In this document: piece by piece, positions 23,836-31,588 of the stretch
Numbering within the stretch: the stretch's first letter is position 1
Layout of the letters: every line of letters begins with the position of its first letter
NCBI RefSeq assembly: GCF_003583925.1
Contig: NZ_QYCN01000015.1
Coordinates: 36,820 to 93,997 of the forward strand
DNA: 57,178 nt
DNA from: Hymenobacter rubripertinctus
GTDB lineage: Bacteria; Bacteroidota; Bacteroidia; Cytophagales; Hymenobacteraceae
Direction of reading: 5' to 3'
Translations under genes and position numbers: made by a program
Notes under the pieces: generated by a model
Seen by the model: the letters and a program-made list of their open reading frames with translations, nothing else
Told to the model about the DNA's origin: nothing
The model's database searches: none

Positions 23836-24363
23836 TTACGCCGGTGCCCCGGGGGCCAGCAGCCGGCCGGCGGCTTCGGCTTCGGCGGTCAGCCCCGCCA
23901 GCTGAATGCGCCGCAGGGCCTGGGTGGTGGTGCCGCTGCGCTGCAACTCGGCCCGGGCCTCCGCCTCGAAGTGCGTCAGCCAGGCGGGGCGGGGTGCGGC
24001 GGCTGGGGCCAGCGCCGCCACCAGAATGGGCAGGGCAGCCAGCCGGCGGCGCGCCCAGGCAGCCCGGGCCACTTGGGCGTCCAGCTCGAAGGCCAGCTGG
24101 GCGGCCCGGAGCTGGCAGGCCCGCTGATGCGCCCGCAACCGGTCCGCGTCCGGTGGTTCCGGGGCGGGGTTAGCTGGGGTGGTGGTCAGGGCCAGCGTGA
24201 GGGCCGCCTGGGGCAGGGCGGCGGGCAGGGGCAGGCTGCGGTGGCCCGTGTGCACCTGCCACATCATGGCCCGGCTCAGCCCCAGGCACTGGCCCAGGCG
24301 GGTTTGACTCAGGCCAAACCACTCCATCAGGCGGGTCGTCAGGCGGGGAAGGGGTTCTGGCAT
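23836..24363 (-). CDS. Putative HTH-domain protein (phage-repressor-like N terminus)
   Basis: The 175-residue protein begins with RLMEWFGLSQTRLGQCLGLSRAMMWQVHTGHRSLP (residues about 11-45), which reads as an XRE-type helix-turn-helix: S-Q-x-x-L-G-x-x-L-G-x-S, then a recognition helix and a GHRSLP ending like the usual G.R.... The remainder is alanine-rich, helical and likely coiled (about 70-170) with no known domain. Directly upstream lie four copies of an AAATGGATAGCAAA-like motif in alternating orientation, which suggests that the protein binds its own promoter. The function is otherwise unknown. Confidence 0.7.
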   Translation of the reverse strand: MPEPLPRLTTRLMEWFGLSQTRLGQCLGLSRAMMWQVHTGHRSLPLPAALPQAALTLALTTTPANPAPEPPDADRLRAHQRACQLRAAQLAFELDAQVARAAWARRRLAALPILVAALAPAAAPRPAWLTHFEAEARAELQRSGTTTQALRRIQLAGLTAEAEAAGRLLAPGAPA

Positions 24364-24370
24364 GGATCCG

Positions 24371-24466
24371 TTTGCTATACATTTCCAGGCAAGCTAAAAA
24401 ATGGATAGCAAACGTGCGCCTGGGTTTGCTAGCCACTTTTTCCGCTCGGTAAAAATGGATAGCAAA
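24371..24466 (-). promoter_or_regulatory. Four alternating copies of an AAATGGATAGCAAA-like operator
   Basis: Copies lie at 24371-24384 (reverse; AAATGTATAGCAAA), 24396-24412 (forward; AAATGGATAGCAAA), 24425-24441 (reverse; AAAGTGGCTAGCAAA) and 24451-24466 (forward; AAATGGATAGCAAA). The two forward copies are identical over 16 bases. The array begins 7 bases upstream of the ATG of the HTH-like gene, where a repressor would sit. Confidence 0.75.
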
Positions 24467-24581
24467 GGGAGGAGGGCGTAGCGAAGTGTATCCTCGGCTA
24501 TGGAGCGTACCGCCAGAACCAATGCTACCGGGTAACAGCCCTCAACGAACATAGAAATTGGTGGTGGCTACCTGGGGAGAG

Positions 24582-24668
24582 GTAGAGACGCGACACTTCG
24601 CGGCTTATCGTCCGTGCTGTTTCAACGATTGCCGTTCAACGGGGAGACGCGAAGTGTGGCGTCTCTAC
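24582..24668. repeat. Family-2 inverted repeat downstream of the barrel fusion gene
   Basis: The arms GTAGAGACGCGACACTTCGC (24582-) and GCGAAGTGTGGCGTCTCTAC (-24668) pair with one mismatch around about 45 bases. The element lies 24 bases past the stop at 24692. The remaining gap between 24467 and 24581 shows nothing recognisable. Confidence 0.88.
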
Positions 24669-24691
24669 ATCGTGCACCCAGGCGTAGCGGC

Positions 24692-27600
24692 CTATTGGTC
24701 AATGCGAAAGCCCAAACCGAACTGAATCAGGTTGTTTTCCACCGATTTCTGGTAGGAAACCGAGAAGGCCAACTGCTCGGAAACCGGGGCGATGTAGAAG
24801 CCCGCGCCGTAGCCCTGGTGCCAGCCCCCGGGCGAGTTGCCCTGGAAGTAGACCCGGCCCCGGTCGTAGAAGCCGAATACGCCGTAGGAAAAGGGCAGGA
24901 AGGAAGTCTGGACGCGGCCCAGGGCCAGGCGCAGCTCCGAGTTGACGTACAGGCTGGCGTCGCCGCTGAAGCGGTTGCGGTAGAAGCCGCGCAGGCCCTC
25001 ACGCAGGCCCAGGTTGGCGAATTTGTAGAACGGGATGTCGTCGTCGTTGCCGTAGTTTTTGGCCCCGCCACCTTTGAGCACCAGCGTTACCGGCACCAGC
25101 AAACGGGCGGTGCCGTAGTAGGCGGCCGAGCCCTGGGTGAGGCCGAAGAAGCCTTTATTGCCACTGAGCTGCTTATAGGAATCGTGGCGGGCCAGCAGGC
25201 GGATGCCGCGGCGAGCGAAGCTCTGCCGGTCGCGCAAGTCCAGGTCGAGCAGGGCGTTCAATCCGACCAAACGCTGGAAATCGGCGTTGGGCCGGATGTC
25301 GCCGGGCGCGGGCGTCTGCGTGACGGTTCCCAGGTAGCTGTCGTTGGTGAAATCGGTGTTGTAGTATTCGTAGGTTGGCCCCACGCGCAGGGTGCTGCGC
25401 TGGAAAAACGTGCGCTCCAGGAAGGCGTTCAGCAGAATGCCCTTGTAGCGCGCCCGGTAGAACCGGTCGTCGTAGCGGTTCTGGTCGAGGGGGGCGTTGT
25501 TGCCCAGGCCGAAGAAGTTGTAGAACGGGAAGTAGCTGCCGTAGCTGAACGAAGCGCCAGCATCGACTTTGCCGATGGCGTAGCGGTGGCGGGTGGTGGC
25601 CGTAAACTGGCGCTGGCCGCCGGTGCTGCCTTCGACCAGGAAGCTGTACTGGTTCTTGTAGCCGGGCTTGCGGAAGCCCTGGCGCAGAAACGTGACGCCC
25701 GCGCTGGCCGTGAACCCGTCGTTGCGGTTGTAGCCCAGCCCGATAGTAGGCCGGTAGGAGTTGAACTCGAACTGCTCCCGGTCGTAGGCATTCACGCCGG
25801 GCCGGCTGGACGTGCGGTTGTCCGACTCGGACCCCAGCGCGAGGTCGGTGCCGGGCACGTCGTACACTTTGGTGAGGGCGCGCAGGCCGCTCACCCGCGA
25901 GTCGTCGGCCACGCGGTCCTTGCCGTCGCCGCCAATCACGCGCACCAGCACGCTTTTTTTGGCCGTGCCCGTGATGGTGAACACGTCCTTGCCATCAAGG
26001 CCGTAGAGGCTGATTTCCTCGGTTTCCCGGGGCGAAAACGTGCGGTCGAAGATGGCAGGGCCGCCGGGGCCGTTGCCGTCCTTGGCCTTATCGAACATCT
26101 GCACCCGTACCTGGCCATCGGGCTGGCGGGTCACCTGAAATACCTCGGCCTTGTTGGAGCCCACCACGTCTACGCGCCGGGCCAGCAGCAGGTAGTAGCG
26201 GTCCAGGGCCCGGGGCAGCTCCTGAATCCGGGCCTTGAGCTTGCGGTTGAGCTCGTTGGCCGACAGCGTTTTGAGCTCCGGGGGCAGGGTGGCGGTGGCC
26301 TCGTCGATGGCGGCCGGGGTGATCTGGGCCTGGAGGTACCTGGCAATTTGCTGCCACTGCTCCCGGTTCAGGCTTTGCAGCAGGAACCGGTCGAGGTGGC
26401 GGGCGGGCCAGTTCAGGCTCTTCATGTCCCGGAACTCGTCCTGGAAGCCCTCAATGCTGGGTAGGGCCCACTCGCGGTTGACCAGGGAGGTCAGCGCCCC
26501 GTTCCAGAGCGTAAAGGCCTGGTCCCGGTCGCGGGGAATCGGTTTGTAGAGCGTCTTTTTGCCGTCCTCGTAGGCAGCCCACTTCCAGTTGTCCTCGTGC
26601 TTGCCGAAGTCGGCCACCAGCATATCAAAGGCCCGGGCGCGGCCCAGGGCCACGGCGTCGATGCGGTTGTCGTTGTCCTGGTACAGCTGGCGGAAGAAGC
26701 TGAACGAGCGGCGGATATTATCGGCCTGCGCGAAGCCGGGCAGGTTGGGCTTGGGGTCCTGGGGCCGGTCTTCGAGGGTGCCGAGCAGGCCGGCATAATC
26801 GGCCCGGTAGGGGCCGAGCTGCTGGTTGTCGGGCAGCACGAACAGGCGGGGCCGGGCGTGCAGGATGTCGGTTTTATCGAGCAGGGAGCTGATAACCAGG
26901 GCCGAGTAGGGGTGGGACGTGGGCGTGATGTCGCGCAGCACATCGGCGGCGAAGGAGTTGCGCAGCTCGGGCGGCAGAATCTTGGTCACATCCTTGTCTA
27001 CCGACCGGAACACGTACTCCGAGGAGTCGGCGGCAATGAGCTTGAGCGAAGTCGTCTGGCGTCCGCCGCCCCGTCCGAAGGGGCGCAGGCCCCCCAGCTC
27101 AGTCGTCAGGTCCAGGGTGCGCACCGCCACCGGCTGGATCCAGGAAGTGCGGTAGGCCGGCCCCAGCCAGAAGCGCGACGAGCGGGTGCCGCCGTACTGG
27201 GCTCCGGCCGGCAGCTGCTGCGTTGCCAGAAACGGTACGTCGGGCTTGATTTCCACCACGCCTTTCGGAGCCGAGGGGCATTCGGGCAGAAAGCTGTTCA
27301 CGGCCACGCCGGCCAGGCGCGGCTCCTGGCAGGCGCTCTGGAACAGGGTGCCGGAGTAGGCCGGCCGGACCACGCTGGCTGCCGCCCCCTCATCAAACGT
27401 GAAAAACGTCGTTTTTACCGTGCCATCGGCGTAGTAGTCCAGCTCCGAAAACCCCTCGGCGGAGGCGTTGAACCGGGATTGGGCGTTCGTCGCCACGTAG
27501 CGGGCTTCGGCGAAGGAGCCGGCCACCAGGTGGAAGCTGCCCTGTTGGGGCGTGAGCTGGAGGCTATAGTCGTGGGCGGCGGCGTACACCGCGCCGGGGT

Positions 27601-28417
27601 GGTCGCGCAGGGTATTGAGCACTTCCTGCCGGAACTGCTGGTAGCGGGGGTTGGCCAGGTCGCGGGGCGTGCCCACGTTCTGGCGATACGCCGCGTCGAT
27701 GGCCCCAACGACCGGCGGCCAGAGGTGGCGGCCCAGCGGCAAGTGGCCGCCGTACTCGCCATTACTGACCACGGGCTGGTGGCCCACCAGCAGCACATTG
27801 CGGCCCTTGGTTTCGTCGAGCACGTCCTGGAGCTGTTCCCGGAATTCCTCCTGAGTCAGGGTTTTGCAGTCGGTATCGGGGGCTTCGGGCTTGTCGTAGG
27901 GGTGGGTGAACCAGGGCGAGTTGAGGGCCACCAGGCGCACCAGCGGGGCCACATCAACCACGTAGGGGCCGGGGCAGCCTTTCTCGGGAATGAAGGTGTG
28001 CTTGCCGTTGTGCTCCTCGATATACTTTTCGAGTCGCCGCACCCGCTTGAGGCCGTCGGGGCCGGAGTTGGCCCAGTCCTTATCCCCGGGCACGAAGTAG
28101 AGCTTGCCGTTGGGCAGCCCCTGCACCAGCGCAATCAGGGCATCGATGCGCTCAGTCTGGCCGGCGCGGCTGGAATCCTGCTGGCTGCCCAGGCCCTCGG
28201 GACCAACCACGTCGCCGAGGTGCACGACGGTAAAGGGACCGGTTTGCTGCTCCAGGGTGCGGCGCAGGGCCTGCAAATGGCCGGCGGGCAAGGTGGTGCC
28301 GGCGGTGTTACCCAGCAAAAAAACCGTGTGAGCCGGCGGGGTAGTCTGAGCAAAAACGGAAAACGAAGCTGCCAGGCCCAGGCCAGTCAGCAACGCGCGC
28401 GGGTATCGAAACGCCAT
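24692..28417 (-). CDS. Exported fusion: calcineurin-like phosphoesterase, kinase-fold-like region and BamA-type outer-membrane barrel
   Basis: The 1241-residue protein has a signal peptide (cut near AQT, residue 25). Residues about 30-350 follow the calcineurin-like phosphoesterase layout: HLGDVVGPEG, then a GNHDW-like site reading PGDKDW, LLVGHQPV, and AAHDYSLQ where GHDH is usual. Residues about 590-690 contain FGKHEDNWKW and YKPIPRDRDQAF, which resemble the H..N and D.D metal-binding motifs of CotH/HipA-type kinase folds. The last 380 residues are repeated amphipathic beta strands (GLGYNRNDGFTASAG ... VSYQKSVENNLIQFGLGF) ending in Phe-x-x-x-Gln, like a BamA/TamA (D15) barrel. Several metal ligands are replaced, so catalysis is doubtful. 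The gene appears to be transcribed alone. Confidence 0.85.
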   Translation of the reverse strand: MAFRYPRALLTGLGLAASFSVFAQTTPPAHTVFLLGNTAGTTLPAGHLQALRRTLEQQTGPFTVVHLGDVVGPEGLGSQQDSSRAGQTERIDALIALVQGLPNGKLYFVPGDKDWANSGPDGLKRVRRLEKYIEEHNGKHTFIPEKGCPGPYVVDVAPLVRLVALNSPWFTHPYDKPEAPDTDCKTLTQEEFREQLQDVLDETKGRNVLLVGHQPVVSNGEYGGHLPLGRHLWPPVVGAIDAAYRQNVGTPRDLANPRYQQFRQEVLNTLRDHPGAVYAAAHDYSLQLTPQQGSFHLVAGSFAEARYVATNAQSRFNASAEGFSELDYYADGTVKTTFFTFDEGAAASVVRPAYSGTLFQSACQEPRLAGVAVNSFLPECPSAPKGVVEIKPDVPFLATQQLPAGAQYGGTRSSRFWLGPAYRTSWIQPVAVRTLDLTTELGGLRPFGRGGGRQTTSLKLIAADSSEYVFRSVDKDVTKILPPELRNSFAADVLRDITPTSHPYSALVISSLLDKTDILHARPRLFVLPDNQQLGPYRADYAGLLGTLEDRPQDPKPNLPGFAQADNIRRSFSFFRQLYQDNDNRIDAVALGRARAFDMLVADFGKHEDNWKWAAYEDGKKTLYKPIPRDRDQAFTLWNGALTSLVNREWALPSIEGFQDEFRDMKSLNWPARHLDRFLLQSLNREQWQQIARYLQAQITPAAIDEATATLPPELKTLSANELNRKLKARIQELPRALDRYYLLLARRVDVVGSNKAEVFQVTRQPDGQVRVQMFDKAKDGNGPGGPAIFDRTFSPRETEEISLYGLDGKDVFTITGTAKKSVLVRVIGGDGKDRVADDSRVSGLRALTKVYDVPGTDLALGSESDNRTSSRPGVNAYDREQFEFNSYRPTIGLGYNRNDGFTASAGVTFLRQGFRKPGYKNQYSFLVEGSTGGQRQFTATTRHRYAIGKVDAGASFSYGSYFPFYNFFGLGNNAPLDQNRYDDRFYRARYKGILLNAFLERTFFQRSTLRVGPTYEYYNTDFTNDSYLGTVTQTPAPGDIRPNADFQRLVGLNALLDLDLRDRQSFARRGIRLLARHDSYKQLSGNKGFFGLTQGSAAYYGTARLLVPVTLVLKGGGAKNYGNDDDIPFYKFANLGLREGLRGFYRNRFSGDASLYVNSELRLALGRVQTSFLPFSYGVFGFYDRGRVYFQGNSPGGWHQGYGAGFYIAPVSEQLAFSVSYQKSVENNLIQFGLGFRIDQ

Positions 28418-28500
28418 AGAGAGGGAATAATGGAATCCGGTTCTACGGAGACGGCCGGAATCCGATTTAATTCCGTTTTAATTTTTCGCGGAAGCCGATT

Positions 28501-29040
28501 TCACGCCCTCCCGAAGGCCCGCCGCCGTGCCCACTGGCCCAGTAACAGCAGCCCGCAGGGCAGCAGAATCCAGCGGGCTTCGCTGCGCACCACCCGGGCC
28601 GCCCACTCGCCCACAAAATTCTTCACGCCGATGGGCGAAACGGCCAGCGGCCGGAAAGCGAAAAAGTAGCGTTCCGCATCAAACGGGCTGAAAAAAGCGA
28701 CGCCTAACCCGCCATTGGTGAGGGCATCGAGCAGGCCGTGGGAAACGGTAGCCAGAAACACCAGCGCCCAGAGCCGGCCCGGCGCGGGAGCCCCGGCCCG
28801 GCCGCGCACCACCAGCACGGCGGCAGTAGCCACCACGGCCGCCGCCAGCAACGAGTGGCTCAGGCCCCGGTGGCCCCAGAGGCTGCCGTAGGCCACGTGA
28901 AACTTGAAGCCGATAACGTCCGCATCGGGCAAAAACGCGGCGGCGGCGGCCAGCAGCCAGTAGGGCCAGTAGCGGGGCTCGGGCAGCAGCAGCTTGCCCA
29001 GCGTGAAGCCCAAAGCGCAGTGTCCGATTATCGAGGCCAA
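28501..29040 (-). CDS. YdjM/DUF457-like membrane-bound metal-dependent hydrolase
   Basis: The 179-residue protein matches the YdjM pattern: MASIIGHCALGFTLGK, the metal-binding FLPDADV, SLWGHRGLSHSLL, and ATVSHGLLDALTNGG, with four or five membrane helices between. The His and Asp residues are placed as in the LexA-regulated inner-membrane family. The start is a TTG at 29040, because an in-frame stop (29041-29043) sits directly upstream and the translation begins as the family does. The substrate is unknown. Confidence 0.85.
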   Translation of the reverse strand: MASIIGHCALGFTLGKLLLPEPRYWPYWLLAAAAAFLPDADVIGFKFHVAYGSLWGHRGLSHSLLAAAVVATAAVLVVRGRAGAPAPGRLWALVFLATVSHGLLDALTNGGLGVAFFSPFDAERYFFAFRPLAVSPIGVKNFVGEWAARVVRSEARWILLPCGLLLLGQWARRRAFGRA

Positions 29041-29247
29041 TCAGGAAAAAAATTGTGGCCCGGACTTCAGTCCGCAGCCCGGATGAGAGAAAAATGGTCG
29101 GTCGGGGAAGCGTGGGTCGGCAACCCCCGCCGTGCCCGTCAAGCTACAACAACTGGCCCATCGACAGCCTCAAACGCTCCCCCGACACATACCAGGGGCC
29201 AAGGCCCCGCCCCGGTTGCTGGGGGCCGGCTCGTGGGGGCGCACAGG

Positions 29248-29946
29248 TCAGGGGGCCGTTTCAATGCAGTGGCTGATCCGGCGGGCCAGCAAGTCGGGGT
29301 TGACTTTTTCCAGCGGGTGGGACGTGTTCTGGATCACCTCGAAGGTGGCCCGGGGCAGGTAGCCGGCGAAGCGGCGGGAGGCATCCACGCCGGCCGTTGT
29401 ATCCAGCTCCCCCACCAGCACCTGCGTCGGCACGGGCAGGGTGGCCAGATTTTCGGGCGTCAGGCGCGGGTGGCTGCCCAGGTTGCGCAGCAGGCTGGCC
29501 GTAGCCGCGAGCAGGTCGGGCAGGGGCGTGGGGGCGTGCAGCTGCTCCAGATGAGCAGCAAATCCGGGCACTTTGGCGCGCATGGTTTCCGCGTCCAGTA
29601 AGCTGGTTTCCGCCGCCACGGTTTCCGGCGCCCAGTCGAACTTGGTACCCAGGGTGGTGATGCTGCGGAAGCGGGCCGGGGCCTGCAAGGCGGCCACCAG
29701 CGCCGCGTAGCCGCCCATGCTGTACCCGAACACGTGGGCCGCCGCCAGCTCGCGGGCATCCAGGAACGCCAGCACCTCGGCGGCCAGCTGGTCCATCGAA
29801 AAGCCGGCGGCCCCCAGGGGTTGCCCGCCGTGGCCCCCGAAACTGAAGGTGTGCACGGCGTAGTGGGCACCCAGGTCGCGGGCCAGGGGTTTGAGCTGGG
29901 CTGCGGAAGCCAGGGCGCCGTGGAGCAGGAGCAGGGGTTGTTTCAT
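29248..29946 (-). CDS. Alpha/beta-hydrolase
   Basis: The 232-residue protein has the fold's landmarks: oxyanion region LLLLHGALAS, nucleophile elbow GYSMGG (Ser near 95), acid in VLVGELDTTAG and the catalytic His in QNTSHPLEKV. It is short, with a small cap, and has no signal peptide. The gene starts 8 bases after the mpl stop on the same strand, so it is probably the second gene of an mpl operon. Substrate is unknown; esterase or C-C hydrolase roles are possible. Confidence 0.9.
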   Translation of the reverse strand: MKQPLLLLHGALASAAQLKPLARDLGAHYAVHTFSFGGHGGQPLGAAGFSMDQLAAEVLAFLDARELAAAHVFGYSMGGYAALVAALQAPARFRSITTLGTKFDWAPETVAAETSLLDAETMRAKVPGFAAHLEQLHAPTPLPDLLAATASLLRNLGSHPRLTPENLATLPVPTQVLVGELDTTAGVDASRRFAGYLPRATFEVIQNTSHPLEKVNPDLLARRISHCIETAP

Positions 29947-29954
29947 GGGAGCGG

Positions 29955-31340
29955 CTACCGGGTAATTGCGGTCGCCAGCTGGCCCAGGTCGAGCCCGTCG
30001 AAGGTGCCCGAGGACATCATCAGCAGGTTGGCCTGCTCCCAGTTCTGCTCGCCCAGGAAGGCGGCCAGCTGCCCGCTGTCGGTGAACACGCGCAGGTCAG
30101 GGCGCTGAAAAGCCTGCTGCACGGCCTCGGGGAGCAGGGCCGGCAGGCGCTTGTGGGCCAGCACCTGGGGGTTGAAGTAGACCACCGCCACGTCGGGCGC
30201 GTCGAAGGTGTGGGCGTACTGGGGCAGAAACTCGGGGTTGAGGGAGCTGAAGGTGTGCAGCTCCAGGCAGGCCACCAGCCGGCGCTTAGGAAACTGCTTC
30301 CGGAAGGCCGTGGCCGTGGCTTTGAGCTTGCTCGGGGCGTGGGCAAAGTCCTTGTACACCACCGACCCGGCTCCTTCGCGCACCAGTTCCAGGCGGCGGG
30401 CGGCCCCCTTAAACGTGGCCAGGGCCTCGTAAAACTCCTTGCCCTTGATGCCCAGCTGCTTGCACACCTCCTTGGCCGCCGAAATGTTGCGCAGGTTGTG
30501 GTCGCCGAACACCTGCACGGGCACTTCTTCGTCCTTCTTGTTGAGCAGATAGGTTTTGCCGTCCCGGATAACGTGCTCGTGGGGGCCGTAGCCGATGTAC
30601 TTCACATCGGGCGAACTGGGCACCGTCACCAGCTGCGTCTGCTCGTCGTCGCGGTCGTAGATGAGCACGCCGGCCTTGGGCGTCATATCGGCAAATATTT
30701 TGAACTGCTCCCGGTAGATTTCCTCGGTCGGAAACACGTTGATGTGGTCCCAGCTGATGCCCGAAATCACTCCGATGTGGTGCTGGTAGAGGTGAAACTT
30801 GGGCCGCCGGTCAATCGGCGACGACAGGTACTCATCGCCCTCAATGATGATGATGGGCGCGTCCTCGGTCAGCTGTACCATCAGCTCGAAGCCCTCCAGC
30901 TGCGCCCCCACGGCGTAGTCGAACTGGCGGCCCTGGTGGCGCAGCACGTGCAGGATGAGCGAAGTGATGCTGGTTTTGCCGTGCGAGCCGCCAATTACGA
31001 TGCGCTGCTTTTCGCGGGAGGCCTCGTAAATGAACTCGGGGAAGGAGTACACCCGCAGGCCCAGCTCCTGGGCCTGCCGCAGCTCGGGGTTGTCGGGCCG
31101 GGCGTGCATGCCCACAATCACGGCGTCGAGGTCGGCCGTAATCTTGTCGGCAAACCAGCCTTCGGCGGCCGGCAGCAGCCCGGCTTTGGCCAGGCGGCTT
31201 TTGGCGGGCTCGAAAATTTCATCGTCGGAGCCCGTCACCCGGGCTCCGCGCTGGTGCAGGGCCAGCGCCAGGTTGTGCATAATGCTGCCCCCAATGGCAA
31301 TCAGGTGCAGGCGGTGGAGGGAAGTGAGCGTAGCGGCCAT
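29955..31340 (-). CDS. mpl: UDP-N-acetylmuramate:L-Ala-gamma-D-Glu-meso-DAP ligase
   Basis: The 461-residue protein is a Mur ligase: N-terminal Rossmann domain HLIAIGGSIMHNLALALHQ, P-loop GGSHGKTSITSLI, EGDEYLSS, the central NLRNISAA and C-terminal domain with YKDFAHAPSKL and ELHTFSSLN. The IGGSIMHNLA opening and EGDEY motif fit Mpl better than MurC (which normally reads GIGGIGMS). It attaches recycled murein tripeptide to UDP-MurNAc in the cytoplasm. It is divergent from dnaB and has its own -7 box. Confidence 0.88.
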   Translation of the reverse strand: MAATLTSLHRLHLIAIGGSIMHNLALALHQRGARVTGSDDEIFEPAKSRLAKAGLLPAAEGWFADKITADLDAVIVGMHARPDNPELRQAQELGLRVYSFPEFIYEASREKQRIVIGGSHGKTSITSLILHVLRHQGRQFDYAVGAQLEGFELMVQLTEDAPIIIIEGDEYLSSPIDRRPKFHLYQHHIGVISGISWDHINVFPTEEIYREQFKIFADMTPKAGVLIYDRDDEQTQLVTVPSSPDVKYIGYGPHEHVIRDGKTYLLNKKDEEVPVQVFGDHNLRNISAAKEVCKQLGIKGKEFYEALATFKGAARRLELVREGAGSVVYKDFAHAPSKLKATATAFRKQFPKRRLVACLELHTFSSLNPEFLPQYAHTFDAPDVAVVYFNPQVLAHKRLPALLPEAVQQAFQRPDLRVFTDSGQLAAFLGEQNWEQANLLMMSSGTFDGLDLGQLATAITR

Positions 31341-31365
31341 CAGGAATACGGGAATAAGGGGGCGG

Positions 31366-31373
31366 CAAAGGTA
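31366..31373 (-). promoter_or_regulatory. -7 box of mpl
   Basis: The minus strand reads TACCTTTG, an exact TAnnTTTG match, with its downstream edge 26 bases from the mpl ATG. Confidence 0.7.
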
Positions 31374-31491
31374 GTGATTTGGGGTTTTGGGCAGGGGGCT
31401 GATGGGGGATGGAGTACGGGGGCGGGAAAGAACGTCCTTCCATATAAAAAGAAACCTTTCCGGCCACTCCCGGATTGTAAGGCCCAGCCGT

Positions 31492-31499
31492 TAGCTTTG
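31492..31499 (+). promoter_or_regulatory. -7 box of dnaB
   Basis: TAGCTTTG matches the -7 consensus and would give a leader of about 80 bases before the ATG at 31589. A TTG triplet 14 bases upstream is closer than ideal. Confidence 0.6.
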
Positions 31500-31588
31500 C
31501 ACCCCCTTTGGCTTTCGCGGGAAGGGAGCAGGAGTTATTTCCGCTCGAAACCGGCCCAACCTGCTTACCTTGTAGTGCACCTCTGTTG

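Noticed and set aside
31508..31588. TTG at 31508 as the dnaB start
   Set aside because: It lies about nine bases after the -7 box, is a weak start codon, and adds residues unlike DnaB; ATG 31589 gives a normal N terminus.
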